A stretch of DNA of 64,000 bases, taken from assembly GCF_001949145.1 (NCBI RefSeq), contig NW_019091642.1, forward strand, positions 478,491 to 542,490. Direction: 5' to 3'. Positions within the stretch are counted from its first letter, which is position 1, and each line of letters opens with the position of its first letter. Source of the stretch: Acanthaster planci (taxonomy: Eukaryota > Echinodermata > Asteroidea > Valvatida > Acanthasteridae). Positions 36,643 to 47,935 of this stretch are shown piece after piece. The notes beneath the pieces are model-generated. The model saw only the letters and a program-made list of their open reading frames with translations. It had not been told where the DNA came from and searched no databases. Both the position numbers and the translations under genes were made by a program.

Positions 36643-37770
36643 AATATCACCTCGGAGGCCGGTTTAAATGATGGATCAAAGCAAAGAAAATATATCCGAA
36701 ATATAGAAACCAATTCGAAAAATTTAATATGCTTTCTTTTTTTCTGAAGAAGGATAGTCTGTTGCCACTGACTGCGGCGGTGTTTTTTGCGCAATGACTT
36801 ACGGTAGGCCCACGGAGAAATCAAGCATCTGCTGAAAAAGGTCGCGGGACACAGAAAAGAAAAACTAACCACCAGAAAGAGGACGAGCAGACGGGATTGT
36901 TGATTGAACCTTTCTAATTTCTGTTTCCCCGGCGTCTGGGGTCATTTTTTTTTTGGAAGAAAAAAAATGGGGGAACTTCAGGCCCTCTTCCAGTTATTAA
37001 AGGACAGTATAGTCAAAAAGCCCCTCCGAGAGACACGGTGTACCATGGAGGTCTACATTCCTCTGATCTTTGGCTATAATCGTTATTGTTTTGACAACTT
37101 CCAAAGACAAAACTGTTCATTTTCTCCTCCAATTAATACAAAAACACTAAAAAGAGAACAGGGTGCCCCTTTTGGTCTGTTACTATAGGCGCCGCCATCT
37201 TGTCTTTTTAATATCACCTCGAGGGCCGGTTTCGCAGTAAAAATGGATCAAAGCGAAGAAAATCTATCCAAAATAGGAAAACCAATTCCAAAAAATCGAA
37301 TAAACTGTCTTGATTTTCTGAGGAAGGATAATACAGTTTGTCCGTTGCCACTGGACGCGGAAGTGTTTTGTGCGCAATGACAATCTTATTCAGTAAACAA
37401 ACGGAGAAATCAAACATCTTCTGCAAAACTGCGGGACACAGAGAAGAACTAAAAGAAAGAGGACGAGCAGACGGAATTGTTGATTGGGCCTTTCTTAATT
37501 TTCATTTCCCCAGCGTCCAGGGGGAGCTTTTTTGGAAGAAAAAATGGGGGGATTTGCGGCCCTCTTCCAGTTATTATAGGACAGATTAGTCAATAAGCCC
37601 CTCCAAAGAAACACACTACTCTGATCTTTAGCTATAATCGTTACTGTTTTGAAAACCTCCAAGGACAAAACTGCTCATCTTCTCCTCCGGTAAATAAAAA
37701 AGCACTAAAAAGAGAACTGGGCGCCCCTTTTAAGTTGGTCTGTTGCCATAGGCGCTGCCATCTTGTCTTT
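36643..37770 (+). repeat. Tandem duplication of a 567-bp unit
   Basis: Both units start AATATCACCTCG (36643 and 37210) and end GCCATCTTGTCTTT. They share ATGGATCAAAGC, GGACGAGCAGAC, GGAAGAAAAAA, CCTCTTCCAGTTATTA, CTATAATCGTTA and GAGAAC in order. Divergence is moderate. The second unit abuts directly on dispersed repeat R copy b. A short frame (MDQSEENLSKIGKPIPKN...) opens in unit 2 but is broken in unit 1. Confidence 0.8.
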
Positions 37771-38110
37771 ATGGGTTGCACTACACTAAATACATGCCCA
37801 TAGAAAAACAGTGCAAAATCGGACCGAAATAGCGCCGCCTGTTGACTCTCATGGAAAGGATGGCCTCCGTTTTTCTCACTAGAAATTCAAGATTATGGCC
37901 AGAAGATCACTTTTCGTTTCAATCTCACGGGGGGTAGCCCCGAAAAAATTTTTATACGCCATTGAGCGAAGATACCCCCCAAATAGCAGTAAAACTAAGC
38001 GCTCATTTCTGAATNGTAGCTGCCCGCCTCTATCCAAAATAGGTCAGCAATTTGGGGCTTTTTGTGAAAGAAATACCCCGAACTGGAAACTGTCAGTCCT
38101 AAATTTGGGA
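37771..38110 (+). repeat. Dispersed repeat family R, copy b
   Basis: Begins GGTTGCACTACACTAAATAC and follows the order of conserved words described for copy a. It contains an isolated N at 38014. Truncated before the GTGGGATCACAAAAT block seen in the other two copies. Confidence 0.65.
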
Positions 38111-38392
38111 TTTCCGTGTGCCAAGACCGGGCCCGGTGCAGCCAGCGGTGTGTGGGTGGGTGTGCGTGTGTGTTGGGAGGATTCAAAAGCGAATGCGGCT
38201 TCGGGCTCAGTCAAAACATGGTAGGGAGTAAAAAAAAAAAAATAAAAAAATAAAAAGACACCCTACTCACGGTCCCGAAATCCTTGCTGTTATTTCCAAG
38301 TGTTGGTTTCTTAGGGTTTGGTGCTCCTATTTGATAAATAAACATACCAATCACTTCTCTTTTCTACTCACTTGTGAAGCGTTCGGGGGGGG

Positions 38393-38433
38393 GGCAATCG
38401 CCCCCTTTCCCCTGCCCACTGGATACGTCACTG
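38393..38433 (-). mobile_element. Possible hAT-type terminus remnant
   Basis: On the minus strand this reads CAGTGACGTATCCAGTGGGC followed by a G/C-rich run, similar to common hAT ends. The partner end was not found, so this is only a fragment at best. Confidence 0.3.
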
Positions 38434-38729
38434 AGTGCGGAGCACTAATTCAAGGCAGTATGCCCGTAACAAAGTATAAGCCGCTATAACATGCAAGCCG
38501 ACGTCGCTGGGGTTTCCATATAATATTTCCATTTCTTTATAATTGTTTTGGTGGATTAGCCAATAATAGTTTTGTAATTATTCACTGTCCTCGGATGGCT
38601 ATCCCTCAACATCAGAGAGTTGATTGAGACCCTATTTTACACAATCTCGCCATTTGGGGGAAAGCAATTATTAAACAATTATTCATTTTAACGATTTACT
38701 TATCCGAAATAACGATTTACTAATACAGC

Positions 38730-38828
38730 CTCAGAGTAAAAGGTCACGCAGTGAGCTTCCGGAACCCTCGCCTGGTCCTCCTGTGGGGATTTTACATTGG
38801 GCCGTCCAGTATCACGTTCGATAGTTTT
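38730..38828 (-). repeat. Dispersed repeat, copy 2
   Basis: Reverse-complement partner of 2938-3044, with the same ordered words including AAAGGTCACGCAGTGAG and TTCCGGAACCCTCGC. Non-coding. Confidence 0.6.
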
Positions 38829-39614
38829 GGTAGAATACATCCTAACTGAAACGACCCCATGAAACACTCATGCTGGAATGTTACCATCGTCTTCCTCAAG
38901 TAGTATCTATCAAATGTCACATGGAGATGGGTAAAAAAAACCTGAATTTTCTTAAAGACCTTTCACGTCTGGCGATATCGTACCTAGGTCTCCCTGTTCA
39001 AGGACCGTTTGTTTCCACTGCCAGTGCTAACGTGAAAACGAGATTTTACAACGTTGGAAAGATTTTCTTACTTACAGTCAATGGGTTCAGGATTCCGTTG
39101 GGTTAACATCGCGCATGCAGTTGTTGTCAGCAAAGGTTAGATAAAATAGAATATTTCGTAATTGAGGTAGAATATTGCATCTTTGTATTTATTACCTTAT
39201 AAATAAAAAAATAAGACATTTCTATCTGTTTTTATTTCGGCTTTTACCCACAGACTACCATAAAAATACGAACCGTAAATATTCATCTGCGAACGGGACA
39301 GTCGCATTGCACTGTTTATCCTGTATTTATATTTTAGAATTTCAGAAGTGAAGGTGATTTTTTGGAGGAATATACTCTTTTCGGTCAGATGATTTTTCAG
39401 TTTCTTTAAATAGATGTACTTAGCAAATGTTTTCCAAAGCCCCTTTTCCGAGATGGTTTTTGTAAGATGTGACTGAACGAAAAAAATATTACAAATTCTT
39501 AAATCTTTACACGTTATTATTCCCTTCCAAGGGTTGCAGAAGCGCGCCACCAGGGGTCGAATTTCAGGCTCTATTAGTAAAACAACGAGAGCCTCCAAAT
39601 GGCGCTGTTTTGCG

Positions 39615-40095
39615 TTGATTCCGCTGCACTACACCAAACACGCGCCCATATAGGAAACAGTGCAAAATCAGATTGAAATAGCGCCGCCTGTCGACGTTCG
39701 GAAAGAGGTTGGCCTCCTTTTTCTTCACTGGAATTTCAACATAATGGGCAAAGGATCCCTTTTCGTTTCTATTTTATGGCGGTTAGCCACGTGTTTTTTT
39801 CAATCGGCTTTCTCTGGACATGCCCCCAAAATAGTAGTAAAAGTAGTAAAACTATGCGCTCAGTTCTGAATGAAGCCATCCGCCTCTATCCAAGAAAGGC
39901 CCGCAATTTGGGACTTCCGTAAAAGAAATACCCCGAACTAAAACACTAACAGTCGCAAATTCGGGATTTACAGAAACATTTCTGCGATCCCTCCCCATTA
40001 TGCCATGTTTTATTGTAAAAACCCTGTGGGATCACAAAATTTAATGAGCTGACGCGCAGAAATACCATCTGGTGGAATGCACCTTTCGAAGTGTT
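39615..40095 (+). repeat. Dispersed repeat family R, copy c
   Basis: Begins GCTGCACTACACCAAACACG and carries the full ordered set of family R words through GTGGGATCACAAAAT. It may end near GGAATGCACC, whose complement resembles the start, hinting at short inverted ends. Confidence 0.65.
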
Positions 40096-41818
40096 TAAAA
40101 CATGTTATTTGTGGGCGAGGCTAATAAAAAGCTAACCGGCATAACTGAACAATCTTCCCAGGTTTTCAGATGTCAATTTCTCCAAGTAACCTACCAAGGT
40201 TTGTGTCACTACAATATCTCTTCTTTTATTTATTTTTTTCTCGATGGAGGTAAATGTTCCTTTCACTTTAACCTTTATATCAAACATGATCAGGGTACAG
40301 GACGTGCGATTTTATCATTTTTACTTATGTGGCACTGGCTTTTTCTGTTTTAATGTGATTTAATTTCCCCATTTTGAAAATGGCCACTCCCCTTATTTTG
40401 TAACTCATGTACTCTTCAAACGAAAATGCACCGCTGGATACTAAAGAAACATATATTGAAGGGTTAACACATCAGAAAAACTTTTAACAACTTTATTAGC
40501 AACTTTATTGCAAATAGAGACAAAATTTTAAAAAAAAATATACCTATTTTATACTTGGACCAGCTGTTACCCTAAAAGGATGTATAAACAATAAAAAATA
40601 TAACGTTTCAGGAGATTTCATTTGTACTACTATTGTTTAAACAATATGCAATTTCTCAAGGCACAGGGATGGAAGAAGTCCCCCAAGTCAACTTGTAGGT
40701 AAAAGACTCACAGAGTGGCAAGGATGTTTTCAGGAAACATTACTCAGAAGTAAACCTAGATCGATACCAAAAAACTAATCATGAATCAATTTAATTAAAA
40801 TGTTATCTAAGTAAAGGAAGACAATTTACTTTGTGTTCCCCGACCGATGTATATCGAAAGTTTGTCTACAGTAATAATGAAATAGCAGTATAAAACTCAT
40901 GAAGACACCAGAAAACACGAGTTTAGCTTTTACTTATTCAAAGTGACATACTTTGTAATGGCAACTCACATGTAAACAAATCAACAGTTCAGCCCAACAA
41001 GAATCCATGAAAAAATTCACTCATCCTTTTCTCTTGAAATGACACAGCTTTCCCACACTGGCACTTATGGCTCTCAATTAGAGGCTGATTTCTTCAAACT
41101 CTCTCACTGAGACAAATCTATAATATCACATATTTTTGGACTGAAATTAACTCTGTGTTACCATATTTACAAAATGCTGGAAAACATTAGTCCTGGTCAA
41201 CAAAGTAAAGAAAAAGGAATTCCAAGCACAGCAAAATTCACGTGTATGAAATGTTTACAAGTAGGCCCATTTACATGATACATGTGTCCAGTATACAAAC
41301 CAGGCTGAACTTCAGTTTCTAACTGTACTCAAACATTTAATAGCAATTCCCAGTAAGTTCCACAAGACTGAAATTCGTATTCATTTATTAAAATGTTCTG
41401 TGACATCAGCATAAATTTGCATATATGAATAAATGTTCTATTAAGACCCTGCACCGTACTTTTGGGTTTTGCTTTCTAGTTGTAAAACAAATTATACAGA
41501 AAAACTCATTAGGTGCTTATAAATGATTACAAAGATGTGCAAAGAAATTGACTGGAGGGGAATTTACTTGATGAAATTGGTCCAAGAATGTGTAATTTCG
41601 TATTTCAAATGGTAAGGTTGTTTAATCAATTGTAAAATTGTGCAGGGAGTTTGAAAAAAAAACAACTTCAGTCGAACGTGTGCGTTTTCAGTCAATGTAA
41701 TAAGGTTGGAATTTTTTACTTCTGCACCACTTCAGAGTGCTATTTGTTCGTTGGTGGAAAATAAAAGAGGTTTGAACAACACAATAGAACGCTCCGCAGC
41801 CCAGTATCCTCGTTCTTT
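40096..41818. other. AT-rich stretch, nothing recognised
   Basis: No coding frame, RNA gene or clear repeat was identified on either strand. Confidence 0.3.
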
Positions 41819-42310
41819 CCCTTACAAAAATCTCCCATGGCGATCCCATGGCATCCCCATGGGGCTCCCATGGGCTCTCATGGGAAACAATGGGGCTGTC
41901 ATGGTGGTTTATATACACACCATGATGCCCCATGGTATCACCATGGGAAAAATCTGAAAACACCATGACCAGTCATGGTGCCTTCATGGGTCACTGTTCT
42001 GCCACCATGGGATCACCATGATTTATGAGGAAACACCATGGGAGTACCATGTGGATTGTTCCAACCACCATGGTGACATTCTGAACACTATAAAAACACC
42101 ATGGGGACACCATGGAAATCTTTTCAAGCACCATGGTGACATTTAAGCACCATAAAAACACCATGAGGACACCATGGAAATCTTTGCAACCACCATGGTG
42201 ACATTCGCACTCCATAAAAATACCATGGGGATACCATGGGAATATTTGCAAACACCATGGTGGCAACTTTTTTCACCATGGTGTTTTAAGATACACCACT
42301 GCACCCCAAT
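41819..42310 (+). repeat. CCATGG-rich repeat array, family shared with 58790-59630
   Basis: Irregularly spaced CCATGG/CATGGGG palindromes fill the stretch, with a loose unit containing CACCATGGTGACATT and AAACACCATGG. The left edge CCCTTACAAAAATCTCCCAT recurs in inverted orientation at the right edge of the 58790-59630 array, so both arrays share a defined terminus. Open frames on either strand are by-products of the repeats. Confidence 0.8.
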
Positions 42311-43020
42311 GGGAATCCTATGAAGAATTTCGTGACTGCCATCCAAGATGATATTTCAATGTGGAAGTTTTAAAATTTATGCTATCGAAACATTGGTCTG
42401 TGAGTCCAACATGGCGGCATGCATCCATTTTTGCGGCATGAGAAATGTTGACTGAAAGCCTTCCGTTGTACATGTATAGGCCTATAGCTAGGCCGTCAGC
42501 CAGCTTATGTTTTGAAGGCAGCAATGTAAAACTTTGAGACGCTGGTGGCAGCAAACTCAAAATTACGTGCGCATCCTTGAACTAGCAAAACAGAATGGTG
42601 TTTTTGCCGCCACCACGCGCCTAAAAGTCTCCCATTGAAAAACATTAAGGGAGTTAAAGAGTGAGGTTTGAAGTTAAGTACAGTACACCTACATGAAATA
42701 AAGCAATCCAGGGAAAACCTTACATGTATGTCACATCAATTTTATTCAACCCTAAAAATTCTGCCACTGTTGCTGATGCTAAATTGACATGGATATAGAT
42801 ATACAAGTTTAATAATCTTCCAAATAAGATCATAACAAAATAATACACTGAATTTATTGCAGGAACCCATGTATTCAAATAGTTCTCCTTATTGCACTCC
42901 GACGGAATTATTAACCTCCAACTTGACACCTTTCCTGGCATGGAATTTGAATATACTTTCCAAGATGAGTTTCAACTTTCACTTGCACAAAACTTGACCT
43001 TTACTTGCACACAGCTTGAC

Positions 43021-46000
43021 TCAGTCACTTTCTATTGTATTTGGAAAGGTAATAATAATGGAATGAGGGAATAAATGCCTTTTCTCAATCAAAATACATT
43101 TGTTCCTCACAAACTCAGGTTGGCACACGTTAATTATATTGCTGATGTTTGTTACAACCCTAATGTGAGGGGCACAGGCAGCAGTCTGTCGATCATACAA
43201 GATTTTCTTCTGCCTGTTCACATTGATGGGATAATATAATATATAGCAATTATTCTCTGCAACACATATATCATAAACAACACCAAATGACCCATTACAC
43301 AGTAAGACCGTGGAGGAATTTCTGCGTGAAACTCTATCATATCCCTTAGAATGGATCAATTTCTTTCCAACAATCATACGGCTGTAAAATTGCAGCAAAT
43401 TTGGTACTGGCCCATCCAGAATTGTCTCCAAAATCAATCGTTCTTCAAGAGTAACATCACGCAATTTTGGGCAACCAAGTAATGTTACCTCATGGCCAAA
43501 ACTAATAGCATGCCTTGTTGACAGTAATCCATTCAATAACAAGTTGCAATATCTTTGCACTGGTGGTGATTTGTTATTTACATATTTAGACATCAGTTTT
43601 GGCATGTGTTGCCACAAAGTGAAATTGTTAATAATCTGCTGTGAAATTCCTTGCGTACCATGGAACAACTTCAGCAAGGTCCCATTATAGGATTCAAACA
43701 AAAAAGTTGAGCATGCCCATAAAGGTCCAATGTTACGTACAGTTGGAACAAGGTGCAGGAGCTGGTGAACATTGCATGTATTGTGACTCTTCCCGTACAA
43801 CACTTCTGTCATCAAAACAAACTTGTGCAACATAATGTCTGCATTATACAAGTCTGAAGGTGATATTGATTCAGATAGAAGCAGGGACAGACCATGCACT
43901 AATAAAAGCCAGTGCTCAAGATAAGGGGTTTTCATCACCCCAAGTAAACATGGAATGGAGTAAAACAGCAACCAGGATCTCCATTCTGATCCTTTCCAGA
44001 AGTGTCGGCTGGTTATGGATCTTGGTGCTCGGCTCAAATTATTTGGCGGCTTGATGCTTGTCAATTTCTCATCTATTTTAGATGTTTCATTACCTACATA
44101 GTATTCTGCATCATGATTTTTGGAATCAAGCCACAAACTTCCAAAATACCTTGTTACCCCCAGAAGACTATTGTGGAGGTAATCCACGGGAAATCCATTG
44201 ATTATATCAAATGCTGTTAACAACATCAGAATTGATGGTCCTTTTACCCCATTTACCGGCTCCTTGACACGGACAGCATCTTCAGCACTTTGCACAGTAT
44301 TCACTACATTTCTCTCCTGTGCAGGGTCTCTTAAGTACGGATACACCTGAACAAAACCTCTACCCTTTTCCACACGTTGACCTTCTTGTAAGCACCACGA
44401 ACAACCAAATTTTCCATTGAACTGTTTCAGGTTTTGCAATGCACACCTTGCTACAGAATCACATGTACAAATAAGCGTAAACACTTTAGATGTCTTCTGA
44501 GCGCCAGATTCTTGGTCTTTCCATGAGAAACCATTTTCTGCCAAATCATTACACTCATCGGTGAATGGTTTGAGGAATGCGGTCGGGTCTGGCTTGCCTT
44601 CTCCAAACCACAGACCGCACAGCAGTAAGTTTTCTTTCCTTAACGTAGGGGGCAACTCATTAATAATACACTGGATCGGCCACATTGACACTTTTGAAGA
44701 TTTGAATACAGGAACACCATTGGTATTCCACATCATCGATATATTGTTGACGCTCCTAAGTTTTGGCACAGATTTATAGACCCTTCCATCAAAAATGTCC
44801 TCAATGTTGTTGGGGCTCAATTTTTGTCTTGTCTGCTTGTATGACAAGTGTTGGGAAATTACACTGTCATCAAAAATTTCTGTCAACTGTGACTTTAAGG
44901 AGCTCACAAGGAAAAAGGTGCCTTCCTTGACAAGGTCACAACGCGAGTGTTGTGCATTACAATTAGAGCAAGTTATCAATCCTTCATTTGCAAATTCTCC
45001 AATGTAAATCAGACAAGCAGGACAGTAAAAATGGACCTTGATTTTCTCTTGTGCACTTTGTATGTATTTGTTCAACATGAACAGTGTTCCGGGAATATTA
45101 CTTGGGCCTACAATAGTATCAATTAATTTCAACAGGTCTTGTATTGCCAGCTTTGTCAAAGAATGCTTTAATGCATATGCAAAAATCATTGTAACGACTT
45201 GGCCAACTGACAATTCAGATCCTGGGAGTATGGGTTGACTTGCTTTGTTCATGTCGTCTTCTCCAAGCTTATCATCATCCCCATCATCATCAGCATGTTG
45301 GTGGTCAAAGATCTGAATTGCAAAGAAAGGTATTTGATTAAAACTTCAGAGGAATCGTGCAATGAAAATACATGGAATGGAAGATTAAGGCTTCGGGCAA
45401 CACATACATAAATATTGATTTTGTTGGCAGTTGACTGATTGATTTATTTTATTATTCAGCATTTTTGCCGGGAATGCCCACGAAAGTCTTTTGACTTATT
45501 TCCAGTGGGGTCCCCTCATTGGTTTGGCTGCATAACTACTTTACCAGGATTTCTCCCTGCTCTTTACGAGAAGTGAAGTGGGTTCTTTTACATGCATGGC
45601 AAATGGCTCTCCCACACATGAGAGCGATGGCTTAAAAGTCTCTTCCGAAAGACTAAGCAAATGAGGATAAACGCCTTGCCCAAGGGCGCTACTACTGGGG
45701 CTGGGATTCAAACTCTGCATGGAAGTCCGAGTTCTTGTCCGCTAGGCCACAACAGCTCCTCTGAGCATGCATGGGTGCCTTTAGGTTTTTCAAGTCAAGC
45801 TGGCCGAATTTCAAAGGGTCAACAACTAAAAAGAAATTACCTTATTTGACCAGAGTTTGACCACATCTTTTTTACCAAAAAAGTAGTAAAGCTTTAGATG
45901 TTCTGTTGCATAACAGACACAGAAAGCCAAGTCTAATGTCTGGCTTGCCAAAAAACATAGCAGCAAGAAAGTGTTTATTTTGAGAGTGACTTCGGAGAAA

Positions 46001-46571
46001 AAATGCAATTTAGTGACAGTTGTTTATTCTTGGAGTAAATGAGTATTAACGTATTCCTAGACTGAACTTGACGCACCTGATCAACAGGCTCCATTTCTCG
46101 GTTGCAGTGATTAGGGTATCCCAGGCAGTCATGTCCATGGTTGCCACTCGATTCAACTGAACTTCCGATGCTGCTGGTGTCATCTCCAGAAGTGTACTGT
46201 AACTCTCCCTAAGAAGAGAAAATATGAAGTAAAAGTGCAAATTGAAGCGTATACATGTAAAACACCCAAAATAGCTTCAAATGAATGTTCAAATATTTTA
46301 GAGAGATTTTAGAGTTACCTCTGCAATAATTTAAGTCATAGATTTACACTCAATGCGCGATGCCCAAAAATGTGTTAGAACTTTTAAAACACACCTGTTC
46401 AGAAGCTTGACTGTCACTGTCTATACAAGTACATGGTGTAGGGTTGTTCTCATCCTCAGACAACATGTACACAGGGTCCTCTGGGTAAGCCAGCTCCACA
46501 GCACAGTTGGCTTCAGTTGTCACTGAACCTTCTTCATTGAGAGGCAAATCATTATGTACATTAGGGACCAT
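43021..46571 (-). CDS. CACTA/EnSpm (Tnp2-like) transposase-type protein, intact three-exon gene
   Basis: Three minus-strand exons (46571-46395, 46208-46077, 45312-43021) join in phase 0 through canonical sites (CAG|GTGTGT, TTCTTAG|; CAG|GTGCGT, AATTCAG|), giving 866 residues. The start is the first ATG after an in-frame TGA. The N-terminus is acidic and Ser-rich. At about 200-221 there is a CxxC...CxxC knuckle (CPAC...CSNC). It is followed by the family's transposase core: FKSSKVSMWPI, LLLCGLWFGEGKPD, ICTCDSVAR (Asp 388), FNGKFGCSWC, VDYLHNSLLGV and FESYNGTLLKLFHGTQ. These blocks match the metazoan Tnp2-like transposase family. At the site where relatives, as I recall them, have NTDG, this copy has NTNG (residue 301, codon 44721-44719). 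No CACTA-type terminal repeats were found, so it may be an immobile or domesticated copy. A tRNA-SINE lies in intron 2. Confidence 0.85.
45433..45763 (-). mobile_element. tRNA-derived SINE, full length
   Basis: Read on the minus strand: A box TGGCCTAGCGG, B box GTTTGAATCC, then the widespread core CCCTTGGGCAAGGCGTTTAT. A body with AAAAGAACCCACTTC follows, ending in an AATAAAATAAATCAATCAAT tail at 45433-45465. This head-core-tail order is diagnostic of a tRNA SINE. It lies in the last intron of the CACTA-like gene, in the same orientation. Confidence 0.8.
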
Positions 46572-47452
46572 CTCATCATCAGAACTGCTGTTTTCTCAAT
46601 GACACACCTGATACAAAAAATTAGTTCTGGTTACAAACTGACAAATGAAAGACTACAAACACGTACACTGTAGGACCTAGTCGTGAAGATACAAGTAGCT
46701 AGAAACAACAGTGGATTGTGCTAAATTGCAGCAGTGCCTATCTCATTGTCAAATACAGCAAGCCAAGTGGTAAACAAAAATGGTTGGGGACAAAAGCAAA
46801 GCGACAGTACAGCTAAACCATGTCAATCAATTGTCATGATTGCCTAGCAATTAATGAGTTTGCGTAAAAGTGGCAACAAGAAACGTTGGGCATGTTTGGG
46901 TGGCAATCATGGCTATGAACATGCTATGAACAATATGCTAAAACTAAATTACATTCCCCAACCATTTCCACAATTTTTCCTTTGCTTTTTTTTACACCCA
47001 ATTGCTAACATTAGTCCAAAATCTACAAATGTACTTCATTTGCATGATGGCACAGTGGCCAGGTCCCTAATTTCAACGCCTATTGACAAGCGGCAAAATC
47101 AAGAACCCAGTGACTGCACCTGTACATGCACGTCACATCCCATAACCAGTCATGCTAATTGCCGTCAACAGATCGTCAGTCAACATACCCTCAGCACACC
47201 GATTTGCCGTCAACACACCGTCAACACATCAAAAATGCAATCTGGACAAATTTTCAGTTTTATGATATCATATGGCTGAAAGAATATTTCCGGCAAAAGA
47301 ATAATGGGGTAAAAGATCTGAAAATTGAGACTTTCAATGCAACGAAAGTGCCACCACATGGCCAGATGTGGCAGCAATGTTGCTTCTAGCACAACCGGAC
47401 CGTACCATTCAGCCTAAGGGGTGGTGCAATAACCAACGAACCAGGAGAGGGG
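46572..47452. other. Between the CACTA-like gene and the gypsy element
   Basis: Upstream region of the CACTA-like gene. A probable acceptor (TTTTTTGTATCAG, minus strand, near 46612) suggests a 5' non-coding exon further up. A short array of GTCAACACACC words occurs at about 47160-47230. No gene. Confidence 0.35.
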
Positions 47453-47658
47453 TGTCGCCCGAATTGAAGCTTCATGGCAAATTTGTATCACTATCGGCCA
47501 CATGGATGATGTAATGTATGCGTACAATGATACAGTGTATTGTCAATATGTTAATGACCCTGAGTGAGCATGCGCAGAGCACGTATGGAATAAACCACCC
47601 TTTAGTTCACTGGCAACAACGCTTCAACCCAGTGTGAGTTACTCCTCAGAACATTACA
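47453..47658 (+). repeat. Probable 5' LTR (right border firm, left border guessed)
   Basis: The right border ...AGAACATTACA is set by the adjoining primer-binding site. A GAATAAACC (AATAAA) near 47590 fits an LTR polyadenylation signal. The left border is a guess at TGTCGCCCG, because no second LTR is present to compare. Confidence 0.4.
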
Positions 47659-47661
47659 AAT

Positions 47662-47678
47662 TGGCGACGAGGATGGGA
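47662..47678 (+). promoter_or_regulatory. Putative tRNA primer-binding site
   Basis: TGGCGACGAGGATGGGA begins three bases after the inferred LTR end. It opens with TGG, complementary to a tRNA CCA end. The tRNA species was not identified. Confidence 0.5.
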
Positions 47679-47935
47679 TGTCTGAGCCACATTTTTCGTG
47701 TTGGGATCACCGCAAAGTTATATAGCCCTCATACAGCTAAGTTTTAGGTGGATTTGCTGCACCAAAACAAATATTTGCGGACTTTTCTGGAGCGAATCTT
47801 CGTGAGTCATCGGTAGTTTTCTGCACGGTGACCGTGTGCGTACACATACACACAGCGTACACGTGAGTGGTCCTAGACACGAGACATTCACGCGATCGTA
47901 GTGCACAGGTCAAGGGTCGCAAACAACGAGACAAG

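Noticed and set aside
39197-39598. 133-residue minus-strand frame
   Set aside because: AT-rich, Lys/Ile/Phe-heavy composition typical of chance frames here; no motif recognised.
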